This document shows positions 1-7,743 of a stretch of DNA of 64,000 nucleotides, piece by piece. The stretch covers positions 1-64,000 of the forward strand of contig CAZIHJ010000003.1 of NCBI GenBank assembly GCA_964538485.1. The letters run 5' to 3'. Origin of the DNA: JBJXHC01 sp964538485. Lineage in GTDB: Bacteria; Bacteroidota; Ignavibacteria; UBA10030; UBA6906. The first letter of the stretch is position 1, and each line of letters begins with the position of its first letter. Position numbers and translations under genes: made by a program. Below the pieces are notes generated by a model. That model saw only the letters and a list, made by a program, of their open reading frames with translations, was not told the DNA's origin and made no database searches.

Positions 1-1257
1 GTGGAAGAACGCTCACGTATCCTCCTGCGTGTTGCCGACCTGCTCGAACGCGATCTGGAACAATTCGCCGTTGCTGAGTCTGTGGACAACGGCAAGCCGA
101 TACATCTTGCGCGCAGTGTTGACATCCCGCGCGCAATCAGCAATTTCCGGTTCTTTGCCACAGCAATTCTCCACTTCTCGAGTGAAGCACATCCAACTGG
201 TTCTGTACTAAACTACACGTTACGCTCGCCCATCGGCGTTGTCGGCGCAATTTCTCCATGGAATCTTCCACTGTATCTCTTCACATGGAAGATTGCCCCG
301 GCGCTCGCTGCAGGAAACTGTGTGGTCGGCAAGCCATCCGAGTTGACGCCAATGACAGCGTTTATGCTCTCGAAGATTTGCATCGAAGCAGGTCTTCCTG
401 CCGGAGTGCTCAACATTGTGCACGGATATGGACACAAGGTTGGCGCAGCAATCTCGGCACATCCGGGAATCCCTGCCGTCACGTTTACCGGCGGCACAAA
501 AACCGGTGGGGAGATTGCGAAGACAGCGGCTCCGATGTTCAAAAAACTCTCGCTGGAAATGGGAGGGAAGAACCCGGTTCTCATTTTTTCCGACTGCAAC
601 TACGAGGAAATGCTGACTACGACAGTGCGATCTTCATTTCAGAATCAAGGTGAGATTTGTTTGTGCGGTTCGCGCATTCTTGTTGAGAGGTCATTGTATA
701 AGAAATTCAAGGATGACTTTGTTGCACGTGTAAAGCAGCTTCGCGTCGGTGATCCTGCTGAGGCAACAAGCGACCTTGGGGCGATCAACTCACAGCAACA
801 CTGCGAGAAAATCATGTCATACATCGCTCTGGCGAAGCAGGAAAGCGGCACAATCCTCTGCGGTGGAAAACAGGTCCAGATCAAGGGTCGATGTGCAGGT
901 GGGTGGTTCGTTGAGCCGACGGTAATCGAAGGACTGCCCCCTGATTGCCGAACAAACCAGGAGGAGATCTTCGGTCCGGTGGTAACGATTGCGCCGTTCG
1001 ATACCGAGGAGGAGGCATTGAGGAGTGCGAACAACACACAATATGGCCTTGCATCAGTGATGTGGACGGAGAATCTGACGCGCGCTCATCGCCTTGCTGC
1101 GGAAATTCACTCCGGTATTGTGTGGGTGAATTGCTGGATGCTGCGGGATTTACGGACGCCGTTCGGTGGAATGAAAAACTCCGGACTCGGACGTGAAGGC
1201 GGCTGGGAAGCGTTGGGGTTCTTTACTGAGCCAAAGAATGTGTGTGTGAAATTATAA
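1..1257 (+). CDS. 2-aminomuconate semialdehyde dehydrogenase (ALDH family), 5'-truncated
   Basis: NAD-dependent aldehyde dehydrogenase, probably oxidising 2-aminomuconate 6-semialdehyde to 2-aminomuconate in the kynurenine branch of tryptophan breakdown. The frame is open from base 1. The GTG there is probably an internal codon, because ALDHs are usually about 480-490 residues and the N-terminal 60-70 appear to be missing. Visible family features are the PWNLP cofactor segment, the general-base Glu in LEMGGKN (about residue 186) and the catalytic Cys in NQGEICLCG (about residue 220). The NQGEICLCG form resembles the human ALDH8A1 type. The substrate is inferred from the next genes, a 2-aminomuconate deaminase-like RidA, HAAO and ACMSD. 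A related hydroxymuconic semialdehyde dehydrogenase is the main alternative. Confidence 0.85.
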   Translation: MEERSRILLRVADLLERDLEQFAVAESVDNGKPIHLARSVDIPRAISNFRFFATAILHFSSEAHPTGSVLNYTLRSPIGVVGAISPWNLPLYLFTWKIAPALAAGNCVVGKPSELTPMTAFMLSKICIEAGLPAGVLNIVHGYGHKVGAAISAHPGIPAVTFTGGTKTGGEIAKTAAPMFKKLSLEMGGKNPVLIFSDCNYEEMLTTTVRSSFQNQGEICLCGSRILVERSLYKKFKDDFVARVKQLRVGDPAEATSDLGAINSQQHCEKIMSYIALAKQESGTILCGGKQVQIKGRCAGGWFVEPTVIEGLPPDCRTNQEEIFGPVVTIAPFDTEEEALRSANNTQYGLASVMWTENLTRAHRLAAEIHSGIVWVNCWMLRDLRTPFGGMKNSGLGREGGWEALGFFTEPKNVCVKL

Positions 1258-1263
1258 GTTCTT

Positions 1264-1296
1264 GGAGTTTATGGAGTTCATAGAGTCAATGAGTCT
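1264..1296 (+). repeat. 9-nt periodic spacer repeat, single arm
   Basis: The spacer holds consecutive 9-mers GGAGTTTAT, GGAGTTCAT and AGAGTCAAT, then a decayed fourth unit. It is the same degenerate unit (RGAGTTYRT) seen at 1743-1778 and 3722-3757, and inverted at 2143-2173 and 3765-3791. No inverted partner lies next to it, so it looks like a solitary arm. Confidence 0.7.
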
Positions 1297-1310
1297 TTGG
1301 CCGAGAGCAT

Positions 1311-1730
1311 ATGAGTCAGTCGGATAAGATTATGTCATCGAATGCGCCGGAACCTGTCGGTTTGTATCCGCATGCGCGCAAGGTGGGGAACTTGCTGTTC
1401 CTTTCCGGTGTGGGACCGCGTGAACGCGGAACGAAGAAGATTCCCGGCGTGGAGCTTGACGCCAATGGTAACATCGTTTCCTATGACATAGAAGCGCAAT
1501 GCCATTCGGTCTTCAAGAACGTGAAGGCGATTCTCGAAGATGCAGGTTCAAGCTGGGACAAGATTGTGGACGTGACCGTGTTTCTCACCAACATGAAAAA
1601 GGACTTCCCGACGTTCAACCGGATTTATGCCGAGTATTTCAAATCCAACCAGCCGTGCCGCACAACTGTCGAGGTGAACGCGCTGCCGACGCCGATAGCG
1701 ATAGAATTAAAGGTGATTGCGATGGAATAG
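1311..1730 (+). CDS. RidA/YjgF-family 2-aminomuconate deaminase
   Basis: A 139-residue YjgF/YER057c/UK114 (Rid) family protein, probably a cytoplasmic trimer. The family imine-binding arginine lies in QPCRTTVEV (R117). A longer loop near residues 36-58 and the position between the semialdehyde dehydrogenase and 3-hydroxyanthranilate dioxygenase match the Rid-type 2-aminomuconate deaminases (AmnD/NbaF type). Those convert 2-aminomuconate to 4-oxalocrotonate plus ammonia. There is no strong Shine-Dalgarno sequence, only a GAGAG just upstream. A general 2-aminoacrylate deaminase role cannot be excluded from sequence alone; the specific call is inferred from context. Confidence 0.8.
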   Translation: MSQSDKIMSSNAPEPVGLYPHARKVGNLLFLSGVGPRERGTKKIPGVELDANGNIVSYDIEAQCHSVFKNVKAILEDAGSSWDKIVDVTVFLTNMKKDFPTFNRIYAEYFKSNQPCRTTVEVNALPTPIAIELKVIAME

Positions 1731-1742
1731 CGGAGACAGTTT

Positions 1743-1778
1743 AGAGTTCATAGAGTTCGTGGAGTCTATGGAGTTGGA
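1743..1778 (+). repeat. left inverted 9-nt repeat array flanking the four-helix-bundle gene
   Basis: Four 9-mers abut the start codon at 1779: AGAGTTCAT, AGAGTTCGT, GGAGTCTAT, GGAGTTGGA. The last unit supplies the GGAG ribosome-binding site of the following ORF. The inverted counterpart begins at the stop codon (2143-2173), so the gene sits exactly between the two arms. Confidence 0.8.
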
Positions 1779-2144
1779 ATGGCGAAGTTCGAGAGGTTCG
1801 AGGACATACTGGCATGGCAGAAAGCAAGAGAACTCGTCGGCGAGGTCTATAGGATTACGGCGGATGGCAAGTTCACCAAGGACTTTGGATTGCGCGACCA
1901 GATTTGCAAAGCGTCTGTTTCGATTATGTTGAACATTGCAGAAGGCTTTGCTCGCAGAACGAATAAAGAGTTCGGCCAGTTTCTTTTCGTCGCACACGGG
2001 TCAACAGCGGAGGTTCAATCCGCCCTCTACATCGCATTGGACCAAAAGTACATCACGCAGGAAGCGTTTGACAAGCTCTATTCCGATTGTGCCGAAATCT
2101 CCCGGATGATCTCCGGACTCATCAAGTATCTCAGAAGCACATAA
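1779..2144 (+). CDS. four-helix bundle protein (23S rRNA intervening-sequence / S23 family)
   Basis: A 121-residue protein with the family signature: an N-terminal FEDILAWQKARELV helix, a central SVSIMLNIAEGFARR segment and a C-terminal helix ending ISGLIKYLRST. The family was first noted inside 23S rRNA intervening sequences, and relatives occur widely as stand-alone genes of unknown function. Nothing links it to kynurenine metabolism, although it lies between two pathway genes in the same direction. It is bracketed by inverted 9-nt repeat arrays, with its RBS in the left array and its stop codon overlapping the right one. This suggests it arrived as a discrete insertion. Family assignment is firm; function is unknown. 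Confidence 0.88.
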   Translation: MAKFERFEDILAWQKARELVGEVYRITADGKFTKDFGLRDQICKASVSIMLNIAEGFARRTNKEFGQFLFVAHGSTAEVQSALYIALDQKYITQEAFDKLYSDCAEISRMISGLIKYLRST

Positions 2145-2173
2145 CTCTACGAACTCCACAAACTCCATAAACT
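2143..2173 (+). repeat. right inverted 9-nt repeat array flanking the four-helix-bundle gene
   Basis: Units AACTCTACG, AACTCCACA and AACTCCATA followed by AACT. They are the reverse-complement form of the units at 1743-1778. The first unit overlaps the TAA stop codon of the four-helix-bundle gene. Confidence 0.8.
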
Positions 2174-2188
2174 AAGCCAGAGGTTACG

Positions 2189-2716
2189 ATGGGAAAACTC
2201 CTGCCTCCGATCAATTTCAAACAATGGATTAACGACCACCGTCATTTACTGAAACCCCCCGTGGGCAACAAGATGGTGTACGAGGATTCCGACTTCATCG
2301 TTATGGTTGTTGGCGGACCCAATGCGCGCAAGGATTACCACTACGACGAGGGCGAGGAGTTTTTCTACCAGGTCGAAGGAGATATCACGGTCAAGATTGT
2401 GGAGGATGGAAAACCGAGGGACATCAGGATTCGTGAAGGGGAGATATTCCTTCTGCCTCCGAAGACGCCGCATTCGCCGCAACGTCCTGCCAACACGGTG
2501 GGACTCGTGATTGAGCGCCAGCGGACGCCCGGTGAGACCGATGGCTTCATGTGGTTCTGCGAGAAGTGTGGGAACAAGCTGTACGAAGAGTTCCTGCAAG
2601 TGACAAATCTCGTAACGCAACTGCCGCCGATCTTTGACAAGTTCTACAACAACGCAGAGCATTGCACGTGCAAGAAGTGCGGGACGAAGATGGAGAGGCC
2701 GCAGAAGCCAGTTTGA
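2189..2716 (+). CDS. nbaC: 3-hydroxyanthranilate 3,4-dioxygenase
   Basis: A 175-residue cupin that opens the ring of 3-hydroxyanthranilate to give 2-amino-3-carboxymuconate semialdehyde (ACMS), using Fe(II). The iron ligands fit H51 and E57 in YHYDEGEEFF and H95 in KTPHSPQRP, the positions known for bacterial HAAO. The C-terminal tail carries two CxxC pairs (CEKCGNK and CKKCGTK), the rubredoxin-like second metal site of bacterial HAAO. Start ATG 2189 follows AGAGG. It lies directly upstream of the decarboxylase that uses its product. Length and motifs are typical. Confidence 0.95.
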   Translation: MGKLLPPINFKQWINDHRHLLKPPVGNKMVYEDSDFIVMVVGGPNARKDYHYDEGEEFFYQVEGDITVKIVEDGKPRDIRIREGEIFLLPPKTPHSPQRPANTVGLVIERQRTPGETDGFMWFCEKCGNKLYEEFLQVTNLVTQLPPIFDKFYNNAEHCTCKKCGTKMERPQKPV

Positions 2717-2724
2717 GTGACAGG

Positions 2725-3723
2725 ATGAAAATCGACATCCATACACACATCCTTCCCAGAGTCCTGCCGGACTTTAAGGCGAAGTACGGCTACGGCGGGT
2801 TTGTTAACCTCGAACATCACAAGCCGGGATGCGCAAGGATGGTGATTGATGGGAAGCATTTCCGCGACGTGGAGGAGAATCTCTGGAATCCGGAGGTGCG
2901 GATTGGTGTATGCGACCAACACGGCGTGCAGATGCAAGTTCTTTCCACTGTGCCGGTGATGTTTTGTTACTGGGCAAAGCCGGATGATGCACTCGATCTC
3001 TGCAAGCTTCTCAACGATCATATTGCATCGGTTGTGACTGCGTATCCGCAGCGGTTCGCGGGACTCGGTATCGTGCCAATGCAGTCGCCCGATCTTGCAA
3101 TAAAAGAACTTGAGCGCTGCGTCAAACAACTAGGTCTTGCCGGAATAGAAATCGGTACACACGTGAACGACTGGAACCTGAATGATCCGAATCTGTTCCC
3201 GGTCTTCCAGGCAGCGGAAGAACTTGGCGCTGCTGTCTTCGTCCACCCCTGGGATATGATGGGCAAGGAGCGCATGTCAAAGTACTGGCTCCCGTGGCTC
3301 GTTGGTATGCCTGCGGAGGCCTCGCTTGCTATTTGTTCAATGATCTTCGGCGGCGTGTTCGAGCGTCTGCCAAAACTGCGCGTTGCATTTGCTCACGGCG
3401 GCGGCGCATTTCCCGGAACGTTTGGTCGCATTGAGCATGGCTTTAATGTCCGCCCTGACCTTGTTGCCGTTGACAATCCAATCAACCCACGCAAGTACCT
3501 GGGCCGCTTCTTCGTTGATTCACTCACGCACGATGCGGCGATGCTCAAGTATCTCATTGAGCTTGTCGGCGCAAACCGCATAGCTCTCGGTTCGGATTAT
3601 CCATTCCCCCTCGGTGAACAAGAACCGGGCAAGCTGATTGAATCGCTGGGTCTCGAGCAGAAAACACAAGAGCAATTGTTGCGCGGAACGGCGTTGGAGT
3701 GGCTGGGCAAAAGCAGTCTGTAG
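2725..3723 (+). CDS. nbaD: 2-amino-3-carboxymuconate-6-semialdehyde decarboxylase (ACMSD)
   Basis: A 332-residue amidohydrolase-superfamily decarboxylase that turns ACMS into 2-aminomuconate semialdehyde, diverting flux from quinolinate. Zinc ligands are HTH at residues 6-8, H174 in FVHPWD and D291 in GSDYPFP. The motif HGGGAFPGTFGRIEHG is characteristic of ACMSD. I chose ATG 2725 because the protein then begins MKIDIHTH as in the family, 8 nt after the HAAO stop; the frame is open further upstream. The stop codon touches a 9-nt repeat hairpin. Gene order HAAO-ACMSD supports the call. Confidence 0.95.
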   Translation: MKIDIHTHILPRVLPDFKAKYGYGGFVNLEHHKPGCARMVIDGKHFRDVEENLWNPEVRIGVCDQHGVQMQVLSTVPVMFCYWAKPDDALDLCKLLNDHIASVVTAYPQRFAGLGIVPMQSPDLAIKELERCVKQLGLAGIEIGTHVNDWNLNDPNLFPVFQAAEELGAAVFVHPWDMMGKERMSKYWLPWLVGMPAEASLAICSMIFGGVFERLPKLRVAFAHGGGAFPGTFGRIEHGFNVRPDLVAVDNPINPRKYLGRFFVDSLTHDAAMLKYLIELVGANRIALGSDYPFPLGEQEPGKLIESLGLEQKTQEQLLRGTALEWLGKSSL

Positions 3724-3791
3724 AGTTCGTGGAGTTCATAGAGTCTATAGAGTCATCCTCTTTGAACTCTACAGACTCCACAAACTCCATT
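3722..3791. repeat. 9-nt repeat hairpin without an ORF (empty element or MITE-like)
   Basis: Left arm 3722-3757 (AGAGTTCGT, GGAGTTCAT, AGAGTCTAT, AGAGTCATC) faces right arm 3765-3791 (AACTCTACA, GACTCCACA, AACTCCATT). The arms are imperfect reverse complements separated by only a few bases, so they can form a roughly 25-bp stem. They are the same repeats that flank the gene at 1779-2144, but with no gene between them. Confidence 0.75.
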
Positions 3792-3810
3792 TGAGTTATC
3801 CGAGGATGAT

Positions 3811-5031
3811 TTGGTTCGCTGGCTTCTTGTCGATCTCAATTCCTATTTTGCTTCTGTCGAACAGCAACTGCGTCCTGAGCTTCGGCGGAAACCAGTTGCC
3901 GTGGTTCCGCTGATAGCAGACACGACGTTTTGTATTGCTGCAAGCTATGAAGCCAAGGCCTTTGGTGTAAAGACTGGCACACGCGTTGCCGATGCAAAGC
4001 GGATGTGCCCCGACCTCCAGCTCGTGGAAGCGCGGCACGCGAAGTACGTCGAGTATCACACAAGGATTGTCACCGCCGTTGAATCTTGTGTACCTGTTGC
4101 AGCGGTGCTGTCCATAGATGAAATGGCATGTCAGCTTACAGGCAGCCAGCGCGAAGTCGGGAAGGCTGTTGCATTGGCGGCCAAAATCAAACAAACGATC
4201 TATACCGACGTCGGTGAAATGCTGCGCTGTTCGGTTGGCATTGCGACCAACCGCTTTCTTGCAAAGGTGGCGAGTGATATGCAGAAGCCGGATGGTCTCG
4301 TCGTTCTGACACTGGCGGATCTGCCGCAGAAACTATATCCTTTGAAGACAAGGGATTTCCCCGGCATTGGCGCGAACATGGAGAAACGACTTGCTCAGAA
4401 GGGGATAGTGACAGCCGAACAATTATTGAATCTCTCACAATCCGAGATGAAGAAAATCTGGCAAGGAATTATCGGCGAACGGTACTGGCACTGGTTGCGG
4501 GGTGAGGAGTTTTCAGAGCAACAGACCCACCGCCGCACTGTCGGACACTCACATGTGTTGCCTCCGAAAATGCGAACGCCAACAGATGCATTCGCCATCG
4601 CACAGCAGCTGTTGCACAAGGCCGCCGCGCGACTCCGGCGCATGCATTACTGGGCATCGCACTTGAGAGTGGATGTGAAATTCATGAACCGTGCATCGTG
4701 GACGGATCATATTTCGTTCGTTGAATGTCAGGACACACTCACGCTCCTCGAAGCGCTGCAGAAGCTCTGGAAGAATCTGCCGCAAGGCAAGCTGCTGGCA
4801 GTCGGCGTGACGTTGTTCGATCTCGTCCACGATTCTGCGCATAACTTCTCGCTCTTTTCCGACGAGGTGAAGCGCACCAGACTTTCAGATGCGATGGATA
4901 AACTCAACGCGAAATACGGAGGTCACTTGCTCCACTTTGGAGGCATGCATGCTTTACAGTCTGCCGCTCCAACCCGCATTGCTTTCACCAACATTCCCTC
5001 ACCCGAGGATTTTGACTTTGATATTGAATAA
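3811..5031 (+). CDS. Y-family DNA polymerase (DinB/UmuC-like)
   Basis: A 406-residue translesion polymerase. Catalytic carboxylates fit D8 in LVDLNSYFASVE and D103-E104 in LSIDEMAC. A helix-hairpin-helix thumb motif (FPGIGANMEKRL) and a little-finger domain follow. DLNSYFASVE is closer to UmuC/ImuB-type than to classical DinB spelling, so I leave the gene unnamed. The likely start is TTG 3811, preceded by GAGG with 5 nt spacing. It lies between ACMSD and kynureninase, directly after the empty 9-nt repeat hairpin, and has no metabolic link to the operon. This suggests insertion into it. No beta-clamp motif was confirmed. Confidence 0.85.
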   Translation: MVRWLLVDLNSYFASVEQQLRPELRRKPVAVVPLIADTTFCIAASYEAKAFGVKTGTRVADAKRMCPDLQLVEARHAKYVEYHTRIVTAVESCVPVAAVLSIDEMACQLTGSQREVGKAVALAAKIKQTIYTDVGEMLRCSVGIATNRFLAKVASDMQKPDGLVVLTLADLPQKLYPLKTRDFPGIGANMEKRLAQKGIVTAEQLLNLSQSEMKKIWQGIIGERYWHWLRGEEFSEQQTHRRTVGHSHVLPPKMRTPTDAFAIAQQLLHKAAARLRRMHYWASHLRVDVKFMNRASWTDHISFVECQDTLTLLEALQKLWKNLPQGKLLAVGVTLFDLVHDSAHNFSLFSDEVKRTRLSDAMDKLNAKYGGHLLHFGGMHALQSAAPTRIAFTNIPSPEDFDFDIE

Positions 5032-5034
5032 GCC

Positions 5035-6297
5035 ATGACACCAATACATTTCGACAAATTGTCGGCGGTTGAGCTTGACGCGCAAGACCCATGTGCTGCA
5101 TACCGCTCCCGTTTTCATATTCCCAAGAGAAAAGATGGCAGCGATGTAATCTACCTGTGTGGCAACTCTCTTGGCCTGCAGCCAAAGACTGCGAGCACAT
5201 ACGTTCAGCAAGAATTGGATGATTGGGCCAAGTTAGGCGTCGAGGGACATTTTCAAGCGAAGAATCCCTGGATGCCGTACCACGAATTGTTGACCGAGCA
5301 GACAGCGCGTCTTGTCGGGGCATTGCCCTCAGAAGTTGTGGTCATGAACACCCTCACCGTCAACCTCCACCTGATGATGGTATCGTTCTACAGACCCGCC
5401 TTGAATCGGCACAAGATTATTGTCGAACAACATGCGTTTCCTTCAGACCAATATGCGGTTACATCTCAGATTAAATTCCATGGACTTGATCCGACGCGTT
5501 CAATAATGGAACTTTCGCCACGCCGGGGGGAATCCACGCTCAGGGTTGAAGACATGGAAAAGGTGATTGCAGATGAAGGAGAGGCGACTGCACTCGTTCT
5601 TCTCGGAGGTGTCAACTACTACACAGGCCAAGCGTTTGACATGGAGCGGATTGTCAAGGCAGCTCACGGAAAGGGCTGCATTGTCGCGTTTGATCTTGCC
5701 CATGCGGTGGGGAATATTCCTCTTCATCTTCATGATTGGGGTGTGGACTTTGCGGTGTGGTGTTCATATAAATACTTGAATGCCGGTCCGGGCAGCACCG
5801 CCGGCTGTTTTGTCCATGAACGCCACGCCCGGGCTTTTGATCTTCCCAGATTTTCCGGTTGGTGGGGACACAACAAGAGCACACGTTTTCAGATGCCCGC
5901 TGAGTTTGATCCGATACCGGGGACGGAGGGCTGGCAACTGAGCAATCCGTCGATTCTGCCGCTGGCGGCTTTGCGTTCCTCAATGGAGATATTTGATGAG
6001 GTGGGTATGACAGCGCTTAGAACGAAGAGTGAGAAGCTGACGGGATACCTTGAGTTTCTCCTTAAGGAGTTGCCCGGTGTTTCGATCCTCACTCCATCCG
6101 ATCAGTCCCGGCGTGGTTGCCAGCTCTCCCTGCAGATCGGGCAGAAAGGTCGGTCGATTTTTGAGTCGTTGACACGACAGGGTGTAGTCTGCGACTGGCG
6201 TGAACCGGATGTCATTCGTGTTGCTCCGGTGCCGCTGTATAATACATTCAGCGACGTGTTTGAGTTTGTGAGGATACTGGGGAAAGAAGTCGAATGA
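5035..6297 (+). CDS. kynU: kynureninase
   Basis: A 420-residue class V, PLP-dependent hydrolase that splits (3-hydroxy)kynurenine into (3-hydroxy)anthranilate and alanine. Family features are YLCGNSLGLQPK near the N-terminus, a PLP aspartate in FDLAHAVGN, the Schiff-base lysine K246 in WCSYKYLNAGPG, and FSGWWGH. The gene begins 3 nt after the polymerase stop and overlaps the monooxygenase start by 4 nt (ATGA), indicating translational coupling. Together with the next gene it supplies 3-hydroxyanthranilate to the dioxygenase at 2189. Confidence 0.96.
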   Translation: MTPIHFDKLSAVELDAQDPCAAYRSRFHIPKRKDGSDVIYLCGNSLGLQPKTASTYVQQELDDWAKLGVEGHFQAKNPWMPYHELLTEQTARLVGALPSEVVVMNTLTVNLHLMMVSFYRPALNRHKIIVEQHAFPSDQYAVTSQIKFHGLDPTRSIMELSPRRGESTLRVEDMEKVIADEGEATALVLLGGVNYYTGQAFDMERIVKAAHGKGCIVAFDLAHAVGNIPLHLHDWGVDFAVWCSYKYLNAGPGSTAGCFVHERHARAFDLPRFSGWWGHNKSTRFQMPAEFDPIPGTEGWQLSNPSILPLAALRSSMEIFDEVGMTALRTKSEKLTGYLEFLLKELPGVSILTPSDQSRRGCQLSLQIGQKGRSIFESLTRQGVVCDWREPDVIRVAPVPLYNTFSDVFEFVRILGKEVE

Positions 6298-7673
6298 AAG
6301 ATCGTGTAACTCTTGTCGGGGCCGGGCTGGCAGGCTCGCTGCTTTCGATTTATCTTGCACAACGCGGCTTTGACGTTGATGTATATGAGCGCCGACCCGA
6401 CATGCGCAAAGTCAACATTGGGGGTGGACGTTCGATCAATCTTGCCTTATCCACACGTGGGATCCATGCGCTGAAGGAAGTCGGAGTTCTTGAACAGGTC
6501 ATGAAAATCGCCATCCCGATGAAGGGAAGAATGATGCACGCAGTGTCCGGCGAGTTGACGTTTCAGCGATATGGCAAAGACGATACGGAGGTCATCTACG
6601 CAACATCGCGCAGTCAACTGAACATGGCGTTGATGGATGCAGCGGAACGGTTACCCAACGTTACGCTCCATTTCAATCGCAAGTGTACAGGAATGAATTT
6701 TGGAACAGATGAACTCGCGCTGTTCGATGAAGTGGTTGGAAAGAGTATGAAGGTGCAAACCGGTACCGTGATTGGAACGGATGGCTCGGCTTCGGCTCTG
6801 CGGATGGAGATGGAGGGAATTCCCCAATTCCATTCATCCCAGCAATATCTTGAGTACGGTTATAAAGAACTTGCCATTCCGGCTGGGCCGATGGGAGCGT
6901 GGTTGCTCGAGAAGCATGCACTGCATATTTGGCCACGCGGCACGTTTATGTTGATCGCTCTTCCGAATATCGATGGAAGCTTCACGTGTACGTTCTTCTT
7001 CCCGCATGAGGGAGAGTTGAGCTTTAAGACATTGAACACCCGGGACCGGGTCAATACATTCTTTCACGAACATTTTCCCGATGCAATCGCACTCATGCCC
7101 GATTTCATCGATCAGTTCTTTTCAAACCCCACGGGAGCCATGGTGACAGTCAAGTGCTCACCGTGGCACGCCGGTGGCAAGATGGCCCTACTCGGCGACG
7201 CGGCCCATGCCATTGTGCCGTTCTTCGGTCAGGGAATGAACTGTGCGTTTGAGGATTGCACCTCCCTGAACGAAATCATGGGCAAGAAATTGGAGGTGGA
7301 GAAACAGGAGATCGGAGAAGAGTGGTGGAAATCAGTGTTCGATGAGTATGAGCGGGCACGAAAGATCAATACTGACGCTATCGCCGATCTGGCCGTGGAG
7401 AATTTCGTTGAAATGCGGGACCTGGTTGCACACCCCAAATTTCTATTGAAGAAAAAAGTGGAACAGGCATTGCACCAGAGATTTCCGGAGAAATTTATCC
7501 CCAAATACTCCATGGTGACCTTCCACCGGATTCCGTATGCCGTGGCACTCTCTCGTGGGAAAGTCCAGGAGAGGATCCTGGACGAGCTCTGTTCCACCAT
7601 TTCCACAGTGGATACACTGGATTGGGCCAGAGCGGGACAACTTATTGCAGGCCTTGAAACGCTGCATCAGTAA
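6294..7673 (+). CDS. kmo: kynurenine 3-monooxygenase
   Basis: A 459-residue FAD-dependent aromatic hydroxylase that converts kynurenine to 3-hydroxykynurenine with NADPH and O2. The N-terminal dinucleotide fold is GAGLAG (residues 9-14). The second FAD motif GDAAHAIVPFFGQGMN lies near residues 301-316 and FEDC follows. Eukaryotic KMO is anchored by a C-terminal membrane helix; here the C-terminus is soluble-looking, as in bacterial KMO. The gene overlaps kynU by 4 nt. No tryptophan dioxygenase or kynurenine formamidase is seen in the window; they may lie upstream. O2 dependence supports an aerobic lifestyle. Confidence 0.95.
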   Translation: MKDRVTLVGAGLAGSLLSIYLAQRGFDVDVYERRPDMRKVNIGGGRSINLALSTRGIHALKEVGVLEQVMKIAIPMKGRMMHAVSGELTFQRYGKDDTEVIYATSRSQLNMALMDAAERLPNVTLHFNRKCTGMNFGTDELALFDEVVGKSMKVQTGTVIGTDGSASALRMEMEGIPQFHSSQQYLEYGYKELAIPAGPMGAWLLEKHALHIWPRGTFMLIALPNIDGSFTCTFFFPHEGELSFKTLNTRDRVNTFFHEHFPDAIALMPDFIDQFFSNPTGAMVTVKCSPWHAGGKMALLGDAAHAIVPFFGQGMNCAFEDCTSLNEIMGKKLEVEKQEIGEEWWKSVFDEYERARKINTDAIADLAVENFVEMRDLVAHPKFLLKKKVEQALHQRFPEKFIPKYSMVTFHRIPYAVALSRGKVQERILDELCSTISTVDTLDWARAGQLIAGLETLHQ

Positions 7674-7743
7674 GGCAACTCAAATCACCCGCCGATTGTT
7701 CACCTTAAGCCTACATTGATCATTTATTCTTCTCAGGTGAACA

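Noticed and set aside
1743..1778. GGAG-rich array as a regulatory protein-binding site only
   Set aside because: Its inverted partner at the gene's other end and an ORF-less copy at 3722-3791 fit an element boundary better, though binding is not excluded.
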